Position numbers and translations under genes: made by a program
Assembly: GCF_006715085.1 (NCBI RefSeq)
Contig: NZ_VFMM01000001.1
Coordinates: forward strand, 1-64,000
DNA from: Kribbella jejuensis
Lineage (GTDB): Bacteria > Actinomycetota > Actinomycetes > Propionibacteriales > Kribbellaceae
Direction: 5' to 3'
DNA length: 64,000 bases
Shown: one piece after another, positions 17,023 through 25,982 of the stretch
How positions within the stretch are numbered: position 1 is the first letter of the stretch
Layout: each line of letters opens with the position of its first letter
Notes under the pieces: model-generated
What the model was told of the DNA's origin: nothing
Databases searched by the model: none
The model's input: only the letters and a program-made list of their open reading frames with translations

Positions 17023-17951
17023 GCGATAGGCCCCAGGACATCGTCGTCGGTCAACCGCACGCCACGCGCCCAGTCCGCGGCAGCCATCGGCTTCTTGCCC
17101 TGCGGCTGAACCGTCACCAGCTCGACCGCCTTGCTCCCGGTGCCGACCTTCACCGTGGACTTCGTCGCCTGCAGCTCGCCCGGCTTCAGTTCCTCGTCGG
17201 TCAGCCGTACGGCGAGCACCTTCAGCCGCTCGCCCCGGAACGTCGTCCACGCGCCCGGCGCCGGGTTGCAGCCGCGGACCAGCCGGTCCACCCGCTGCGC
17301 CGGCGCGTGCAGATCCAGCTCCGCGTCCTCGACGGTGATCTTCGGCGCCAGCGTCACGCCGTCCGTTGGCTGCTCGCGGGCCTCGAGGACGCCGGCCTCG
17401 ATCCCGTCGAGCGTGTCGACGAGCAGCTTCGACCCCGACACCGCGAGCCGGTGCAGCAGATCGCCGGACGTGTCCTCGGGACCGATCGGCTCGGTCAGTA
17501 CGCCGTACACCGGACCGGCGTCGAGCGCCTTGACGATCCGGAACGTACTCGCACCGGTCACGTCGTCACCGGAGATGATCGAGTGCTGCACGGGCGCCGC
17601 ACCGCGCCACGCGGGCAGCACCGAGAAGTGCAGGTTGATCCAGCCGTGCTTCGGGATGTCGAGCGCCGCCTGCGGTAGCAGCCCGCCGTACGCGACGACC
17701 GGGCAGCAGTCCGGCGCGATCTCGCGCAGCCGCGCCAGGAACTCGGGGTCGCTCGGCTTCACCGGCTTCAGGATCTCGATCCCGCCGAGCTCCTCGGCGT
17801 ACTGCGCGACCGGCGAGGCGACCAGCTTCCGCCCACGTCCGGCCGGGGCGTCCGGCCGGGTCACGACCCCGACCAGTTCGTGGCGGCTGGCAACGATCGC
17901 CTCGAGCGCGGTGACAGCGGGTTCCGGCGTACCGGCGAAGACGACTCTCAC
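17019..17951 (-). CDS. fmt: Methionyl-tRNA formyltransferase
   Basis: 310 residues. It formylates initiator Met-tRNA using 10-formyl-THF. N-terminal Rossmann domain: [18 protein letters not shown], the substrate loop [13 protein letters not shown], and the catalytic region [20 protein letters not shown] with the conserved Asn and His. The C-terminal OB-like tRNA domain starts about residue 205. The GTG at 17951 overlaps the def stop (GTGA), and its own stop overlaps rsmB (GTGA). The usual hydrophobic strand before VVAYGGLLP carries two cysteines here ([11 protein letters not shown]), a small variation that should not affect catalysis. Confidence 0.95.
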   Translation of the reverse strand: MRVVFAGTPEPAVTALEAIVASRHELVGVVTRPDAPAGRGRKLVASPVAQYAEELGGIEILKPVKPSDPEFLARLREIAPDCCPVVAYGGLLPQAALDIPKHGWINLHFSVLPAWRGAAPVQHSIISGDDVTGASTFRIVKALDAGPVYGVLTEPIGPEDTSGDLLHRLAVSGSKLLVDTLDGIEAGVLEAREQPTDGVTLAPKITVEDAELDLHAPAQRVDRLVRGCNPAPGAWTTFRGERLKVLAVRLTDEELKPGELQATKSTVKVGTGSKAVELVTVQPQGKKPMAAADWARGVRLTDDDVLGPIA

Positions 17952-18496
17952 AACCCGAATCCGTTCGTGGGGTGGGGGGAAACCTTGATCTGGGGTGGGC
18001 CGGACAGGCCGGACCATTCGGCTTCGCGGATCGCCTTCATCGCCTGCTTGCGGGTCTCGCGGTCGAGGCGGTCGACGAACAGCACGCCGTCGAGGTGGTC
18101 GGTCTCGTGCTGGATGCAGCGCGCGAGCAGGTCTGATCCCTCGATCACGACCGGGTCGCCGTACATGTTGAAGCCCTTGGCGATCACCGACTGAGCGCGG
18201 CGGCAGTCGAACGTCAGGCCGGGGATCGACAGGCAGCCCTCGGGACCGAACTGCTCCTCCTGCGACAGTGTCAGCTCCGGGTTGATCAGGTGCCCGAGCT
18301 CACCTTCCACGTGGTACGTGAACACGCGCAGGCCGACGCCGATCTGCGGCGCGGCCAGGCCGGAGCCGGGTGCGTCCTGCATGGTGTCGGTGAGGTCCGC
18401 GACCAGGCGGCGCAGCTCGGCGTCGAAGTCGACGACCGGCTCGGCCTTGGTGATCAGCACGGGGTCGCCGAACAGGCGGATGGGTTGGACCGACAC
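17948..18496 (-). CDS. def: Peptide deformylase
   Basis: 182 residues, normal size for this iron/zinc hydrolase that removes the formyl group from nascent proteins. All three motifs are intact: [19 protein letters not shown] (metal-binding Cys) and [12 protein letters not shown] (HExxH-type). The GTG at 18496 gives the common actinobacterial start [13 protein letters not shown] and has GGAG 5 nt upstream; the GTG at 18502 is the alternative. A TAAACT -10 box (plus-strand 18534-18539) would give a leader of about 35 nt. It heads the def-fmt-rsmB-transporter transcript. Confidence 0.95.
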   Translation of the reverse strand: MSVQPIRLFGDPVLITKAEPVVDFDAELRRLVADLTDTMQDAPGSGLAAPQIGVGLRVFTYHVEGELGHLINPELTLSQEEQFGPEGCLSIPGLTFDCRRAQSVIAKGFNMYGDPVVIEGSDLLARCIQHETDHLDGVLFVDRLDRETRKQAMKAIREAEWSGLSGPPQIKVSPHPTNGFGL

Positions 18497-18668
18497 AGAC
18501 ACTCCACAACACGTCACGGACCTGGATCGGAACAGTTTAGTTGGCCGCTCAGCCGGGCCGTGCGGTGGATTCCGCTGGGAGGCCCCCTCCCGTTTGTTGC
18601 CACAAGCACGTACTGTGGTCCCAGGCGTACCCACAGTCACTGCCGTCACACGCCACTCGGGAGACCCA

Positions 18669-20144
18669 ATGCTCACAGCAGCACGGGGGGCAACTTTGGT
18701 CCTCCTAGGTGCACTGCTGGCCCAGGCACCCCTCAGCGCTCAGGCCTACCAACCCCGCGACCCGGAGTTGCGTACACAATCCGGTACGACGCCCACCGGC
18801 CAGCCCACCGACCAGCCCGGGGGTTCGCCCACCGTCGGCGCGACGGCGGAGCCCACTGCGGTCGCGAGCGGGGAGCCTACGGCCGATCCGACGGCCCCGG
18901 ACGGTACGCCGACGGCTCGGTCGTGGAGTGAGGTGGTCAAGGAGGTGACGGAGACGTCGCCGGGTGATGTTCAGTTGCGGTCTGCGGATGCGTCTGCGCA
19001 GGCTGCGTCGATGCTTCGGTGTTTCAAGCTCGACACCGAGAACTACTGTCTCGGGCTCGGGTTCGTGGATCAGGTGCCGACCGGGGTTCAGCGGCACGCG
19101 TTGATGGAGCAGCCGAGTGTGCGCGCGGCCGACGATGCCGAACAGGACATCGCGACGGGTGACCTCACCCCCGCCGCGTTCGTCGCGCAGCGCGCCGCGC
19201 TCCCGAAGAGCCAGCGCGTCACCGCCGAACTCGACGAGATGCAAGCCGCCTGGAACGGCCGCGAGAAAGCCCGCGAACTCCGCGAACTCGCAGAAGCCAA
19301 CGCACCGGGCACGAGCAACCCGAGCACGCCCCAGCCCACGGGAGCTGGCCAGGCGGGCACAGCCCAGCCCACGGGAGCAGGGCAGGCAGACACGGCTCAG
19401 CCGTCGGCTGGCTCCGGGCAGCCGAGTGCTGCGGCCGCGGCGACGGTCGGCCCGACCAGTACACCGACCAGTTCGCCGACTGCCACGCCAACCAGTACGC
19501 CGACTGCTACGGCGACGATTGTTCCTACGCGGACGGCTCCGACCACCGGGACTTCCACCACCCCGGCGCCGACGACTCCGGCGGCTCCGGTTGTCGTGCC
19601 GGGTTCGGCGTACATCATGAAGGGGTATCAGACGTCTCAGGAGAAGGGGTACTGGTGCGGCCCGGCGACGTTCCAGTCGATCGACTGGGCGGATGACAAC
19701 CAGAAGGACACCCAGGCGTCCTGGGCCAAGGACCTCGGTTCGACCACCGGTGGTACGGCGATCTCAGCCATGGTGCAGCAGACCAACCTGAAGACCAGTT
19801 GGCCGAAGTCCGCCGGCACGTACATCGTGCAGAGTGTCTCGAGCTGGAACGCGCAGACCTTCTTCGCCGTGCACCAGAAGCACCTCGGCGTCTACAAGGC
19901 GCCGGTGATCGAACACGTGCAGCTGCTCAAGCGGTACTTCCCGTACCTCGCGTTCAACCACAGCGGCCACTACCAGGTCGGCCGCGGCTACGACCAGAAG
20001 AACGGCACGATCGCGATCTTCGAGGTGTTCAACGAGCGCCGCTTCAACAGCCGCGGCAACGTCACCGACGGCCCGCGGAACATCCCCGCGAGCGCACTGT
20101 TCAACGCCACCCTGGCCAACTCCTTCCAGAACATCGGGCTGTAG
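18669..20144 (+). CDS. Secreted C39-like cysteine peptidase-fold protein with Pro/Thr/Ser linker
   Basis: A 491-residue exported protein. The signal peptide (1-26) ends in APLSAQA. A low-complexity segment follows (30-80), then an unrecognised helical domain (about 80-200, one Cys pair RCF...NYC), a Thr/Pro/Ser/Gln-rich linker (about 215-320), and a C-terminal domain resembling C39-family papain-fold peptidases. That domain shows Cys330 in GYWCGPATFQS and His431/His434 in NHSGHYQVGRGYD. In the family, Cys and His form the catalytic pair; whether this protein cuts peptides is not shown. The lipoprotein gene follows with no gap. It is divergent from def. Confidence 0.7.
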   Translation: MLTAARGATLVLLGALLAQAPLSAQAYQPRDPELRTQSGTTPTGQPTDQPGGSPTVGATAEPTAVASGEPTADPTAPDGTPTARSWSEVVKEVTETSPGDVQLRSADASAQAASMLRCFKLDTENYCLGLGFVDQVPTGVQRHALMEQPSVRAADDAEQDIATGDLTPAAFVAQRAALPKSQRVTAELDEMQAAWNGREKARELRELAEANAPGTSNPSTPQPTGAGQAGTAQPTGAGQADTAQPSAGSGQPSAAAAATVGPTSTPTSSPTATPTSTPTATATIVPTRTAPTTGTSTTPAPTTPAAPVVVPGSAYIMKGYQTSQEKGYWCGPATFQSIDWADDNQKDTQASWAKDLGSTTGGTAISAMVQQTNLKTSWPKSAGTYIVQSVSSWNAQTFFAVHQKHLGVYKAPVIEHVQLLKRYFPYLAFNHSGHYQVGRGYDQKNGTIAIFEVFNERRFNSRGNVTDGPRNIPASALFNATLANSFQNIGL

Positions 20145-21272
20145 ATGCGTCGCCGTACCGTTGCCGTAGGCACCCTTGTCCTGGTCCTGGCCGGCTGCTC
20201 CGGCACCAAGCCGGAAACCAGTCCGACGCCCACACCGACGCCCACCCCGGCACCGACGCCGACACCCACCCCGTCAAGACCGACGGATGTGAGTACAGCG
20301 TTACCCACCTGGGCGAACGTCCTGCGCCAACCGGTCGACGGCCAGCATCTCGTCACCCAGCAGGGCAGGTACGTCGTCACCCGCGGCAGCGACGAGGCCG
20401 GTACGACGACCATCACCGACCGCACCAGCAAGAAGGTTGCGGTCCGGCACGTCCCGGCGACGGACTTCGTCGCCCAGTCCCCCGTCGTGATCGACGACCG
20501 CTACGCGCTGCTCGAGGACATCCGCTCCGACGGCCCGGACCCGCAGATCAAGGTCTTGCGGTACGACCTCACCACCGGCAAGGCCAGCACCCCGGCGATC
20601 CCACCGGTGTCGGAGCCCGAGATCGGGGCGTACGACGGAACGTTCGCGTACAGCTCCACCGACGCGAAGAACCGCTCCTGCCTGATCGTCGCGGACCTGG
20701 CAAACCTGAAGTCCCGCAGCATCACGTGCGTGGCAGCACCCGGGTACGTCGCCGACCCGGTCGTCTCCGCCGACACCGTCACATTCAGCGAGATCATCGC
20801 GCCGGAGACCTCCCGCCGCTGCAAACGCGTCCTCACCGCACCACTCACCGGCGGCGCGGCCCAACCGGTGCCCGCGGCAACTAACTGCATCCAGTGGAGC
20901 GGCGCCACCCTGAAGGGAGCGACAGTCTGGTCCGAGGTCAGCGCGGCCGACCCGGACCAGTACCAGAGCAAGGCCTACGTCCGGGAGTCCGGGGACTCCC
21001 CCGCCCGCCCGCTCGGCACCGTCGTCACCGACACCATCCTTGCCTGCGGCAACTGGATCCTCTGGGAGACGCGGACGGTCAGCCCGACCGGCGCGGAGAC
21101 GTACCAGATCAACCGCTGGCGGCCCGGCCTGGCCAAACCACAGGTGATGTACGGCGGCAAGCCCGGCGTCGCACTCACCCCGATGACCTGCCAGAACAAC
21201 ACGATCTACGTCGAAGCGGCATACCTCGCGACCACCCCGGCGTACACCGAGACCATCTCAGCCGCGCTCTAA
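20145..21272 (+). CDS. Lipoprotein with Thr-Pro stalk and propeller-like domain
   Basis: 375 residues. The lipobox VLVLAGCSG (Cys18) marks a membrane-anchored lipoprotein. A TP-repeat stalk follows (about 27-45, coded by a GAC-GCC-CAC type repeat at 20221-20276). The rest (50-375) is a series of beta strands with repeated blade-like units (DDRYALLEDIRSDGP, DGTFAYSSTDAKNRSCLIV, SADTVTFSEIIAPE, CGNWILWETRT), suggesting a beta-propeller. Six cysteines in the propeller part may form disulfides. The ATG directly follows the stop of the C39-like gene, so the two probably act together at the cell surface. Function unknown. Confidence 0.65.
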   Translation: MRRRTVAVGTLVLVLAGCSGTKPETSPTPTPTPTPAPTPTPTPSRPTDVSTALPTWANVLRQPVDGQHLVTQQGRYVVTRGSDEAGTTTITDRTSKKVAVRHVPATDFVAQSPVVIDDRYALLEDIRSDGPDPQIKVLRYDLTTGKASTPAIPPVSEPEIGAYDGTFAYSSTDAKNRSCLIVADLANLKSRSITCVAAPGYVADPVVSADTVTFSEIIAPETSRRCKRVLTAPLTGGAAQPVPAATNCIQWSGATLKGATVWSEVSAADPDQYQSKAYVRESGDSPARPLGTVVTDTILACGNWILWETRTVSPTGAETYQINRWRPGLAKPQVMYGGKPGVALTPMTCQNNTIYVEAAYLATTPAYTETISAAL

Positions 21273-21802
21273 CGCCGCGCGTGCCGAATCTTCAACCGTC
21301 CGAACCCGATCACGCCCGTGATCCGCACCCGCGGACCGTCGCCGGTCGAGCGCCGCGGCGGCTTGTACCGGGTGTCCTTCCACTCGGTGTGCACCGACTC
21401 GAAGTCGACGACCGCGTCGCGCGGCAACGTCAGCTTGACGCCGCCATGCATCACGTTGAGATCGATGTCGACTGCGCCGTCCTCGAACTGCGCCTGCGAC
21501 AGGTCCAGCCGGACCCGCCCGTACATCGAAACCACCTTGAGGTTCCGCGGCACCCGCCACACACCACGCCGGACGATCCGCCCGGATGCCGCATTGATCG
21601 TCGACGTACTGGCCGGCCGCAGGGCCGGGAGGCCGGCGGACGCGACGTCGAGCTCGATCCGGGTCCGCGCGGACAGCACCTGGTGGAGCTGCTGCTCCAT
21701 CTCCTCGTGGGTCAGATACCCCTCGCTGTACGCCGACTGCACGCGCTCCACGACAGCATTGCGGTCCGCGTCGCCGATGGCAGGGGAGCGATCTTCCGGC
21801 AT
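21269..21802 (-). CDS. DUF1707 / LiaF-like domain protein
   Basis: 177 residues, soluble. The N-terminal DUF1707 segment (AIGDADRNAVVERVQSAYSE, LTHEEMEQQLHQVLSART) is a SHOCT-like helical module common in actinobacteria. The C-terminal half (NLKVVSMYGRVRLDLSQAQF, VDIDLNVMHGGVKLTLPR) is a right-handed beta repeat like the cell-wall-stress protein LiaF. No transmembrane helix separates the two, unlike many relatives. The ATG at 21802 lies 7 nt from TACAGT (plus-strand 21810-21815). The stop overlaps the convergent lipoprotein gene by 4 bp. Role unknown; cell-envelope sensing is inference. Confidence 0.7.
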   Translation of the reverse strand: MPEDRSPAIGDADRNAVVERVQSAYSEGYLTHEEMEQQLHQVLSARTRIELDVASAGLPALRPASTSTINAASGRIVRRGVWRVPRNLKVVSMYGRVRLDLSQAQFEDGAVDIDLNVMHGGVKLTLPRDAVVDFESVHTEWKDTRYKPPRRSTGDGPRVRITGVIGFGRLKIRHARR

Positions 21803-21807
21803 GGAGG

Positions 21808-22437
21808 TCACTGTAGTGGCAGGCCCCGGTCGCGGAGTTGGGCGCGGAGGTCTGACGCGCCGGTGAACACCTCGGCGTCCAGGCCGACCGCTCGGGCGCC
21901 GTCGACGTTGTACGCCATGTCGTCGGTGTAGAACGTCCGCGCCGGATCCAGCCCGAACCGCTCGATCAGGATCCGGTAGATCTTCTCGTCCGGCTTCGCG
22001 ATCTTCTCGACGCCGGAGACGATCTCGCCGTCGAAGTGCCTCAGGACTCCGAATGCATCCTTGGCGATCTCCCACTTCTCGGCGGAGAAGTTGGTCAGCG
22101 CGTACGTCGGTACGCCGGCGGGCTGGAGCTCCGTGAGTACGGCGGCGGTGTCCTCGAAGACCCCCTTCACCATCTTCAGCCAGCCCGTGTCGTACGCCTC
22201 GATCCACTCGGCGTGCTCCGGGTGCAGGCTCTTCAGCTCCGCGACGGCCTCGGCCCACGGACGGCCCTCGTCCTGCTTGTGGTTCCAGGCGGGAGTCGCG
22301 ACGTTGGTCAGGAAGTGTGTCCGCTCCTCCTCGTCCGGAATCAGGTCGGCGTACAGGTAGGTCGGACTCCAGTCCAGCAGCACCCCACCGATGTCGAACA
22401 CGACCGCGTCGGTCATCCGCTCAGTCCGCTCAGTCAT
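21808..22437 (-). CDS. HAD-superfamily hydrolase (YihX-like)
   Basis: 209 residues. HAD motif I is VVFDIGGVLLDW, where the usual second aspartate is Gly, as in YihX-like phosphatases. Motif II is YALTNFSAEKW, motif III lysine lies in VSGVEKIAKPDEKIY, and motif IV is FYTDDMAYNVDGARA. The alpha-helical cap is C1 type. It is probably a sugar-phosphate or small-molecule phosphatase. The ATG at 22437 overlaps the stop of the Lrp-like regulator (ATGA, 22434-22437), and TAGGGT (plus-strand 22445-22450) stands 7 nt upstream, so it may be read both by coupling and from an internal leaderless promoter. Confidence 0.8.
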   Translation of the reverse strand: MTERTERMTDAVVFDIGGVLLDWSPTYLYADLIPDEEERTHFLTNVATPAWNHKQDEGRPWAEAVAELKSLHPEHAEWIEAYDTGWLKMVKGVFEDTAAVLTELQPAGVPTYALTNFSAEKWEIAKDAFGVLRHFDGEIVSGVEKIAKPDEKIYRILIERFGLDPARTFYTDDMAYNVDGARAVGLDAEVFTGASDLRAQLRDRGLPLQ

Positions 22438-23414
22438 ACCCGCCACCCTACGAGACCCGGCGCGAACGGTGCCGCCGCTTTCACGGTCCGCAGGATCGGC
22501 GCGGTCTCGATCGCGGTGATGTGCTCGATCGCGCCGAGCCGTTGCGTCAGATACGTGTGCAGCGCGTCCGGCCCGGAGCAGATCGCCTGCGTAACCAGGT
22601 TGGTCCGGCCGGTGGTCGCGGCGACGAAGACCAACTCGTCGTGCTCGCCGAGCGCCCGCCCGACTGCGTCGAGGTGCGCGGGCGGTACGGACAGCCACAG
22701 CATCGCGCTCGTGGTGAACCCGAGCGCCATCGGATCGACGTCGACGTCGAGGAAGATCGCGCCGCTCTGCAGCAGCTCGTCGAGCCGCCGCGCCACCGTC
22801 GTCGTGGACCATCCCGTGCGTACGGCGAGGTCCGCGTGGGTGGCGCGGCCGTCCTCACCGAGGGCCGCGAGAAGCTTCCCGTCCTCGGCGCTCAACCTGG
22901 TCGGCTCGCCGGTGCGGGTGGGCGTCAACGCGGCGACCTGCGCGTCGTTGAGTGTCTTGGCGCGTCCACGCCAGGCCGTCGGACCACCGACGTACAGGTG
23001 CAGAAGGTACTGCGCCGAGACCGAGGTGATGCTGCTCGTCCGCGGGATGTCGTTCAGGAGCAGGGCGTTGCCGTCGGTCGGCGTACTGTGCACGATCGAC
23101 ACGATCTCGGTGCCGCCGGACGCGAGCTTCACCCAGCTGGTGTCCGGGCGGCGCGAGAGCGCACCGGCGAGATCCCGGGCCGTCTGCGGTGCCGCGGTCA
23201 GTCGGAGCAGCCACTGCGAGCGGCCCGCGGCCTGCGGGTCGGGCAGCGCGGTCACGCGGAGCCCAGCCTCGGCGCGGAGGCGGTTGAAGCGGCGCGCAAT
23301 GGTCTGCGTCGAGACGCCGAGCACCTCGCCGATCCGGCTGTACGGCGCTCTACCGTCGAGCTGCAACGCGTGGAGCAGGGCCCGGTCGATCGCATCCACC
23401 ATGGTGACAATCAT
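22434..23414 (-). CDS. Lrp/AsnC-family regulator with two HTH modules
   Basis: 326 residues, twice the usual Lrp size. The first AsnC-type HTH is ALLHALQLDGRAPYSRIGEV with VSTQTIARRFNRL (about 10-50); a second is LLAALGEDGRATHADLAVRT with WSTTTVARRLDEL (about 180-220). Each is followed by a RAM-like beta-alpha ligand region. Such dual proteins occur in actinobacteria and act like a fused Lrp dimer. The ATG at 23414 is used; an ATG at 23402 is possible. It is divergent from an MFS exporter across a perfect palindrome and is coupled to the HAD gene. It probably controls the exporter (inference). Confidence 0.8.
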   Translation of the reverse strand: MIVTMVDAIDRALLHALQLDGRAPYSRIGEVLGVSTQTIARRFNRLRAEAGLRVTALPDPQAAGRSQWLLRLTAAPQTARDLAGALSRRPDTSWVKLASGGTEIVSIVHSTPTDGNALLLNDIPRTSSITSVSAQYLLHLYVGGPTAWRGRAKTLNDAQVAALTPTRTGEPTRLSAEDGKLLAALGEDGRATHADLAVRTGWSTTTVARRLDELLQSGAIFLDVDVDPMALGFTTSAMLWLSVPPAHLDAVGRALGEHDELVFVAATTGRTNLVTQAICSGPDALHTYLTQRLGAIEHITAIETAPILRTVKAAAPFAPGLVGWRV

Positions 23415-23433
23415 CGCTTGAAGCCCGCTCCAA

Positions 23434-23445
23434 TGGAATATTCCA
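23434..23445. promoter_or_regulatory. Perfect palindrome between Lrp-like regulator and MFS gene
   Basis: TGGAATATTCCA is a perfect 12-bp palindrome, AT-rich in a GC-rich setting, 20 bp upstream of the regulator ATG and 55 bp upstream of the MFS ATG. Lrp-type proteins favour AT-centred dyads of this sort, so it is the natural operator candidate. No experiment is implied. Confidence 0.6.
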
Positions 23446-23499
23446 GGAAATCACGGCCAATAAATGGAAGATCGGCGGCTGAGATCGGATTGTGGCGGC

Positions 23500-24801
23500 A
23501 TGAAGAACATGCGATGGATCGGGCTGATCGCCCTCCTGGTCGCCGAGGCGATGAACCTGCTCGACGCGACAATCGTCCAAGTAGCGGCCCCGGTGATCCA
23601 CACAGACCTCGGCGGCCGGACAGCGGACCTCCAATGGTTCAGCGCGGCGTACACGCTCCCGTTCGCGGCCCTGCTGATCACCGGCGGCCGCCTCGGCGAC
23701 CGCTTCGGCCGAAGGCGCTGCTTCCAGCTCGGAGTAGCCGTCTTCGTCCTGACGTCGACCGCGTGCGCGCTCGCCTCGACGTCGTCGCTGCTGATCGGTT
23801 TCCGCGCGGTGCAGGGCGCGTCCGCCGCGTTGGTCATCCCGGAGACGATCGGCCTGATCAAGACGAGCTTCACCGGTCGCGAACTGTCCAAGGCGCTCGG
23901 CACGATCGGCCCGGTGATGGGCCTGGCCGGCATCTCCGGGCCGCTGCTCGGCGGCGTGATCACCGAGGCGACCTCGTGGCGCGCCGTCTTCCTCGTCAAC
24001 GTGCCGCTCGGTCTCGCTGTGCTCGCCCTCTCACACCTGCTCCCGGAGTCGGCCGCGCCACAGCGGATCGACCTGGTCGGAACGCTGCTGCTGACCGGCG
24101 GTACGGCCCTCATCGTCTACCCGATCCTGCAGTCGCAGTCGTGGTACCTCCTCGTTCCAGGCGCTGTGTTGCTCGGACTGTGCTTCCTGCGGAAGGACCT
24201 GATCGAGGTGAGCCTGTTCGCGCATCGGGGGTTCGCGCCCGCGCTCATCACGTCGGCGTTGTTCTTCGCGGTGATGAGCGGCGTGACGCTGGTCGTCGTA
24301 CTTCACCAGCAGCTGACGCTGCACCACACTGTGATGCGTTCAAGCCTCGTGTTGCTGCCGTGGTCCGCCGCGTCCGGGATCGCGTCGCTGGTCGCCGGCC
24401 AGTGGCTGGTCGCACGGTTCGGTTCGCGGCTGATGTACGTCGGACTCGGCGTACTGCTGGCCGGTCTGGCGCTCGCGCCGTACGTGTTGCTGCCCTCACT
24501 CGCGCTGGGTGGGGTCGGTGTCGGATTGTTTACCACCTCGTTCTTCACCGAGGCATTGCACCGGGTCGAGCCACACCAGACCGGGTCCGCGGCCGGGCTG
24601 CTCAACGCGGTGCAGCAGTTCGGCGGGACGCTCGGCGTGGCGGTGTTCGGGACGGTGTTTCTGCGTCACCCGGTCGCGATCGACCGTTCGACGTGGGTGG
24701 CGGTCGCGGTCATCGTGGTGACTGCCGCGACCGCGCACCTCATGCGGCGTTTGCCTGAGCGCGGGCGTGCAGAGCCGGTGCCAGCGAGTACTGGCCGATG
24801 A
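23500..24801 (+). CDS. MFS drug exporter, DHA2 (EmrB/QacA) type
   Basis: A 433-residue multi-helix transporter. Typical markers are LLDATIVQVAAPVIHTDLGG in helix 1, GGRLGDRFGRRR (motif A) between helices 2 and 3, the RAVQGASAALVIPE helix 4 stretch, and antiporter motif C GPVMGLAGISGPLLGGVI in helix 5. It is therefore probably a proton-coupled drug exporter, shorter than 14-helix members. The ATG at 23500 precedes helix 1 directly; a start at 23509 is also possible. The 3' end overlaps the convergent MFS gene by 62 bp. The divergent Lrp-like regulator is the likely controller. Confidence 0.85.
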   Translation: MKNMRWIGLIALLVAEAMNLLDATIVQVAAPVIHTDLGGRTADLQWFSAAYTLPFAALLITGGRLGDRFGRRRCFQLGVAVFVLTSTACALASTSSLLIGFRAVQGASAALVIPETIGLIKTSFTGRELSKALGTIGPVMGLAGISGPLLGGVITEATSWRAVFLVNVPLGLAVLALSHLLPESAAPQRIDLVGTLLLTGGTALIVYPILQSQSWYLLVPGAVLLGLCFLRKDLIEVSLFAHRGFAPALITSALFFAVMSGVTLVVVLHQQLTLHHTVMRSSLVLLPWSAASGIASLVAGQWLVARFGSRLMYVGLGVLLAGLALAPYVLLPSLALGGVGVGLFTTSFFTEALHRVEPHQTGSAAGLLNAVQQFGGTLGVAVFGTVFLRHPVAIDRSTWVAVAVIVVTAATAHLMRRLPERGRAEPVPASTGR

Positions 24802-25945
24802 AGATCGCGACCCCGAGGACGGCACAGCCCAGCCAGGTCGCCGTCGGGCCGAGGTGCTCGAGCGCGTTCGTACCGGCCAGCGGGCCGACCACCGTACCGA
24901 CGCCGAACGCCATCCCGGACAGGCCCATGTAGCGGCCGCGCAGGTCGACGGGCGCGAGGTCGGCGAACACCGCGCCGATCACCGCGGCGAACCCGATCTC
25001 GCCGATCGTCCACACGACGACCGACAGCGCGTAGCCCCACCAACTGTGCACGACCGCGCCGACACCGAACCCGAGACCCACGACGAGCATCGAGGCCGCG
25101 AGCAGTTTCGGCCGGTCGAGCGTCACCATCCACTTGCCGAGGAACGGCTGGATCAGCACGATCACGACACCGTTCAGCGCGATCACCAGCCCGTACGTCC
25201 GGGAGGAGAGGCCGTCGTCCGACATCGCCAGCGGGAGCGTCGAGTAGCCCTGCATGTAGATCGTCGCGTAACCGATCTGGATCAGGATCATCAGCAGGAA
25301 CACGTGGTCGCGGATCACCACCGGCAGCAGTGACCGGCGTACCGAGTCCTCCTCGGGCGCCGGGCGGCTCTCCGGCACCATCGACCAGATCACCAGGCCG
25401 GCGATCACCGAGGTGGCCGCGTTCACCCAGAACAGCAGGCCGTACCCGAACGACGCGAGCACACCGGCGGTGACGGTCGAGACCGAGAAACCGAGGTTGA
25501 TCGCCCAGAACAGCAGGCCGTACGCCCGGACGCGCTCGGTCGGATCGAGCAGATCGGCGACCGTCGCCTGGACCGCCGGGCGGAACAGATCGCCGAGCAG
25601 ACCGACGAGGAACGCGCAGACCCAGATCAGCGCCATCTCGCGCGCGGATCCGAGCAGGACCAGCGCGGCCGCCGTACCGAAGAAGCAGATCAGCATGGTC
25701 AGGCGACGCCCGACGCGGTCGGCCAGGAAGCCGCCGGCGAGCTGCGCGGTGACGGTCCCGGCGCCGACGGCGGCCGCGACGGCTCCGGCCGTACCTGCGG
25801 AGAGGTGCCGGCCGTGGGTGAGGTACAGGACGAGGAACGGTTGCACGAAGCTGCCGAGCCGGTTGACCAGCTGACACACCCACAGCGCCCAGAACGCCCG
25901 CGGGAGGGCGGTGCTGCGGGGGCTGCCGACGGCGATTGCGCTCAT
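24740..25945 (-). CDS. MFS transporter (12-helix, MdtH/YfcJ-like)
   Basis: A 401-residue transporter. Helix 1 is FWALWVCQLVNRLGSFVQPF, motif A is GGFLADRVGRRLTML, and helices 4-6 include DLFRPAVQATVADL and a central loop ESRPAPEEDSVRRSLL. It probably exports a small molecule. The ATG at 25945 is chosen because MSAIAVG is followed by helix 1 and GGAG stands 10 nt upstream; a more distal GTG/ATG extension is arginine-rich and overlaps the operator region. It is divergent from an ArsR-type regulator with a palindrome in between, and convergent (62-bp overlap) with the other MFS gene. Confidence 0.85.
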   Translation of the reverse strand: MSAIAVGSPRSTALPRAFWALWVCQLVNRLGSFVQPFLVLYLTHGRHLSAGTAGAVAAAVGAGTVTAQLAGGFLADRVGRRLTMLICFFGTAAALVLLGSAREMALIWVCAFLVGLLGDLFRPAVQATVADLLDPTERVRAYGLLFWAINLGFSVSTVTAGVLASFGYGLLFWVNAATSVIAGLVIWSMVPESRPAPEEDSVRRSLLPVVIRDHVFLLMILIQIGYATIYMQGYSTLPLAMSDDGLSSRTYGLVIALNGVVIVLIQPFLGKWMVTLDRPKLLAASMLVVGLGFGVGAVVHSWWGYALSVVVWTIGEIGFAAVIGAVFADLAPVDLRGRYMGLSGMAFGVGTVVGPLAGTNALEHLGPTATWLGCAVLGVAIFIGQYSLAPALHARAQANAA

Positions 25946-25982
25946 GGGATCAACTCTCCGGGGTCGCCGTGGCATTGTCGAC

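Noticed and set aside
17023..17250. N-terminal extension of rsmB into fmt
   Set aside because: The extension is low-complexity shadow sequence; the GTG at 17022 gives the normal N-terminus and a GTGA overlap.
19310..19600. Repeat-rich stretch considered as tandem repeat or CRISPR-like
   Set aside because: The repeats are in-frame Thr/Pro/Ser/Gln codons of the secreted protein's linker, of irregular spacing, without spacer-repeat structure.
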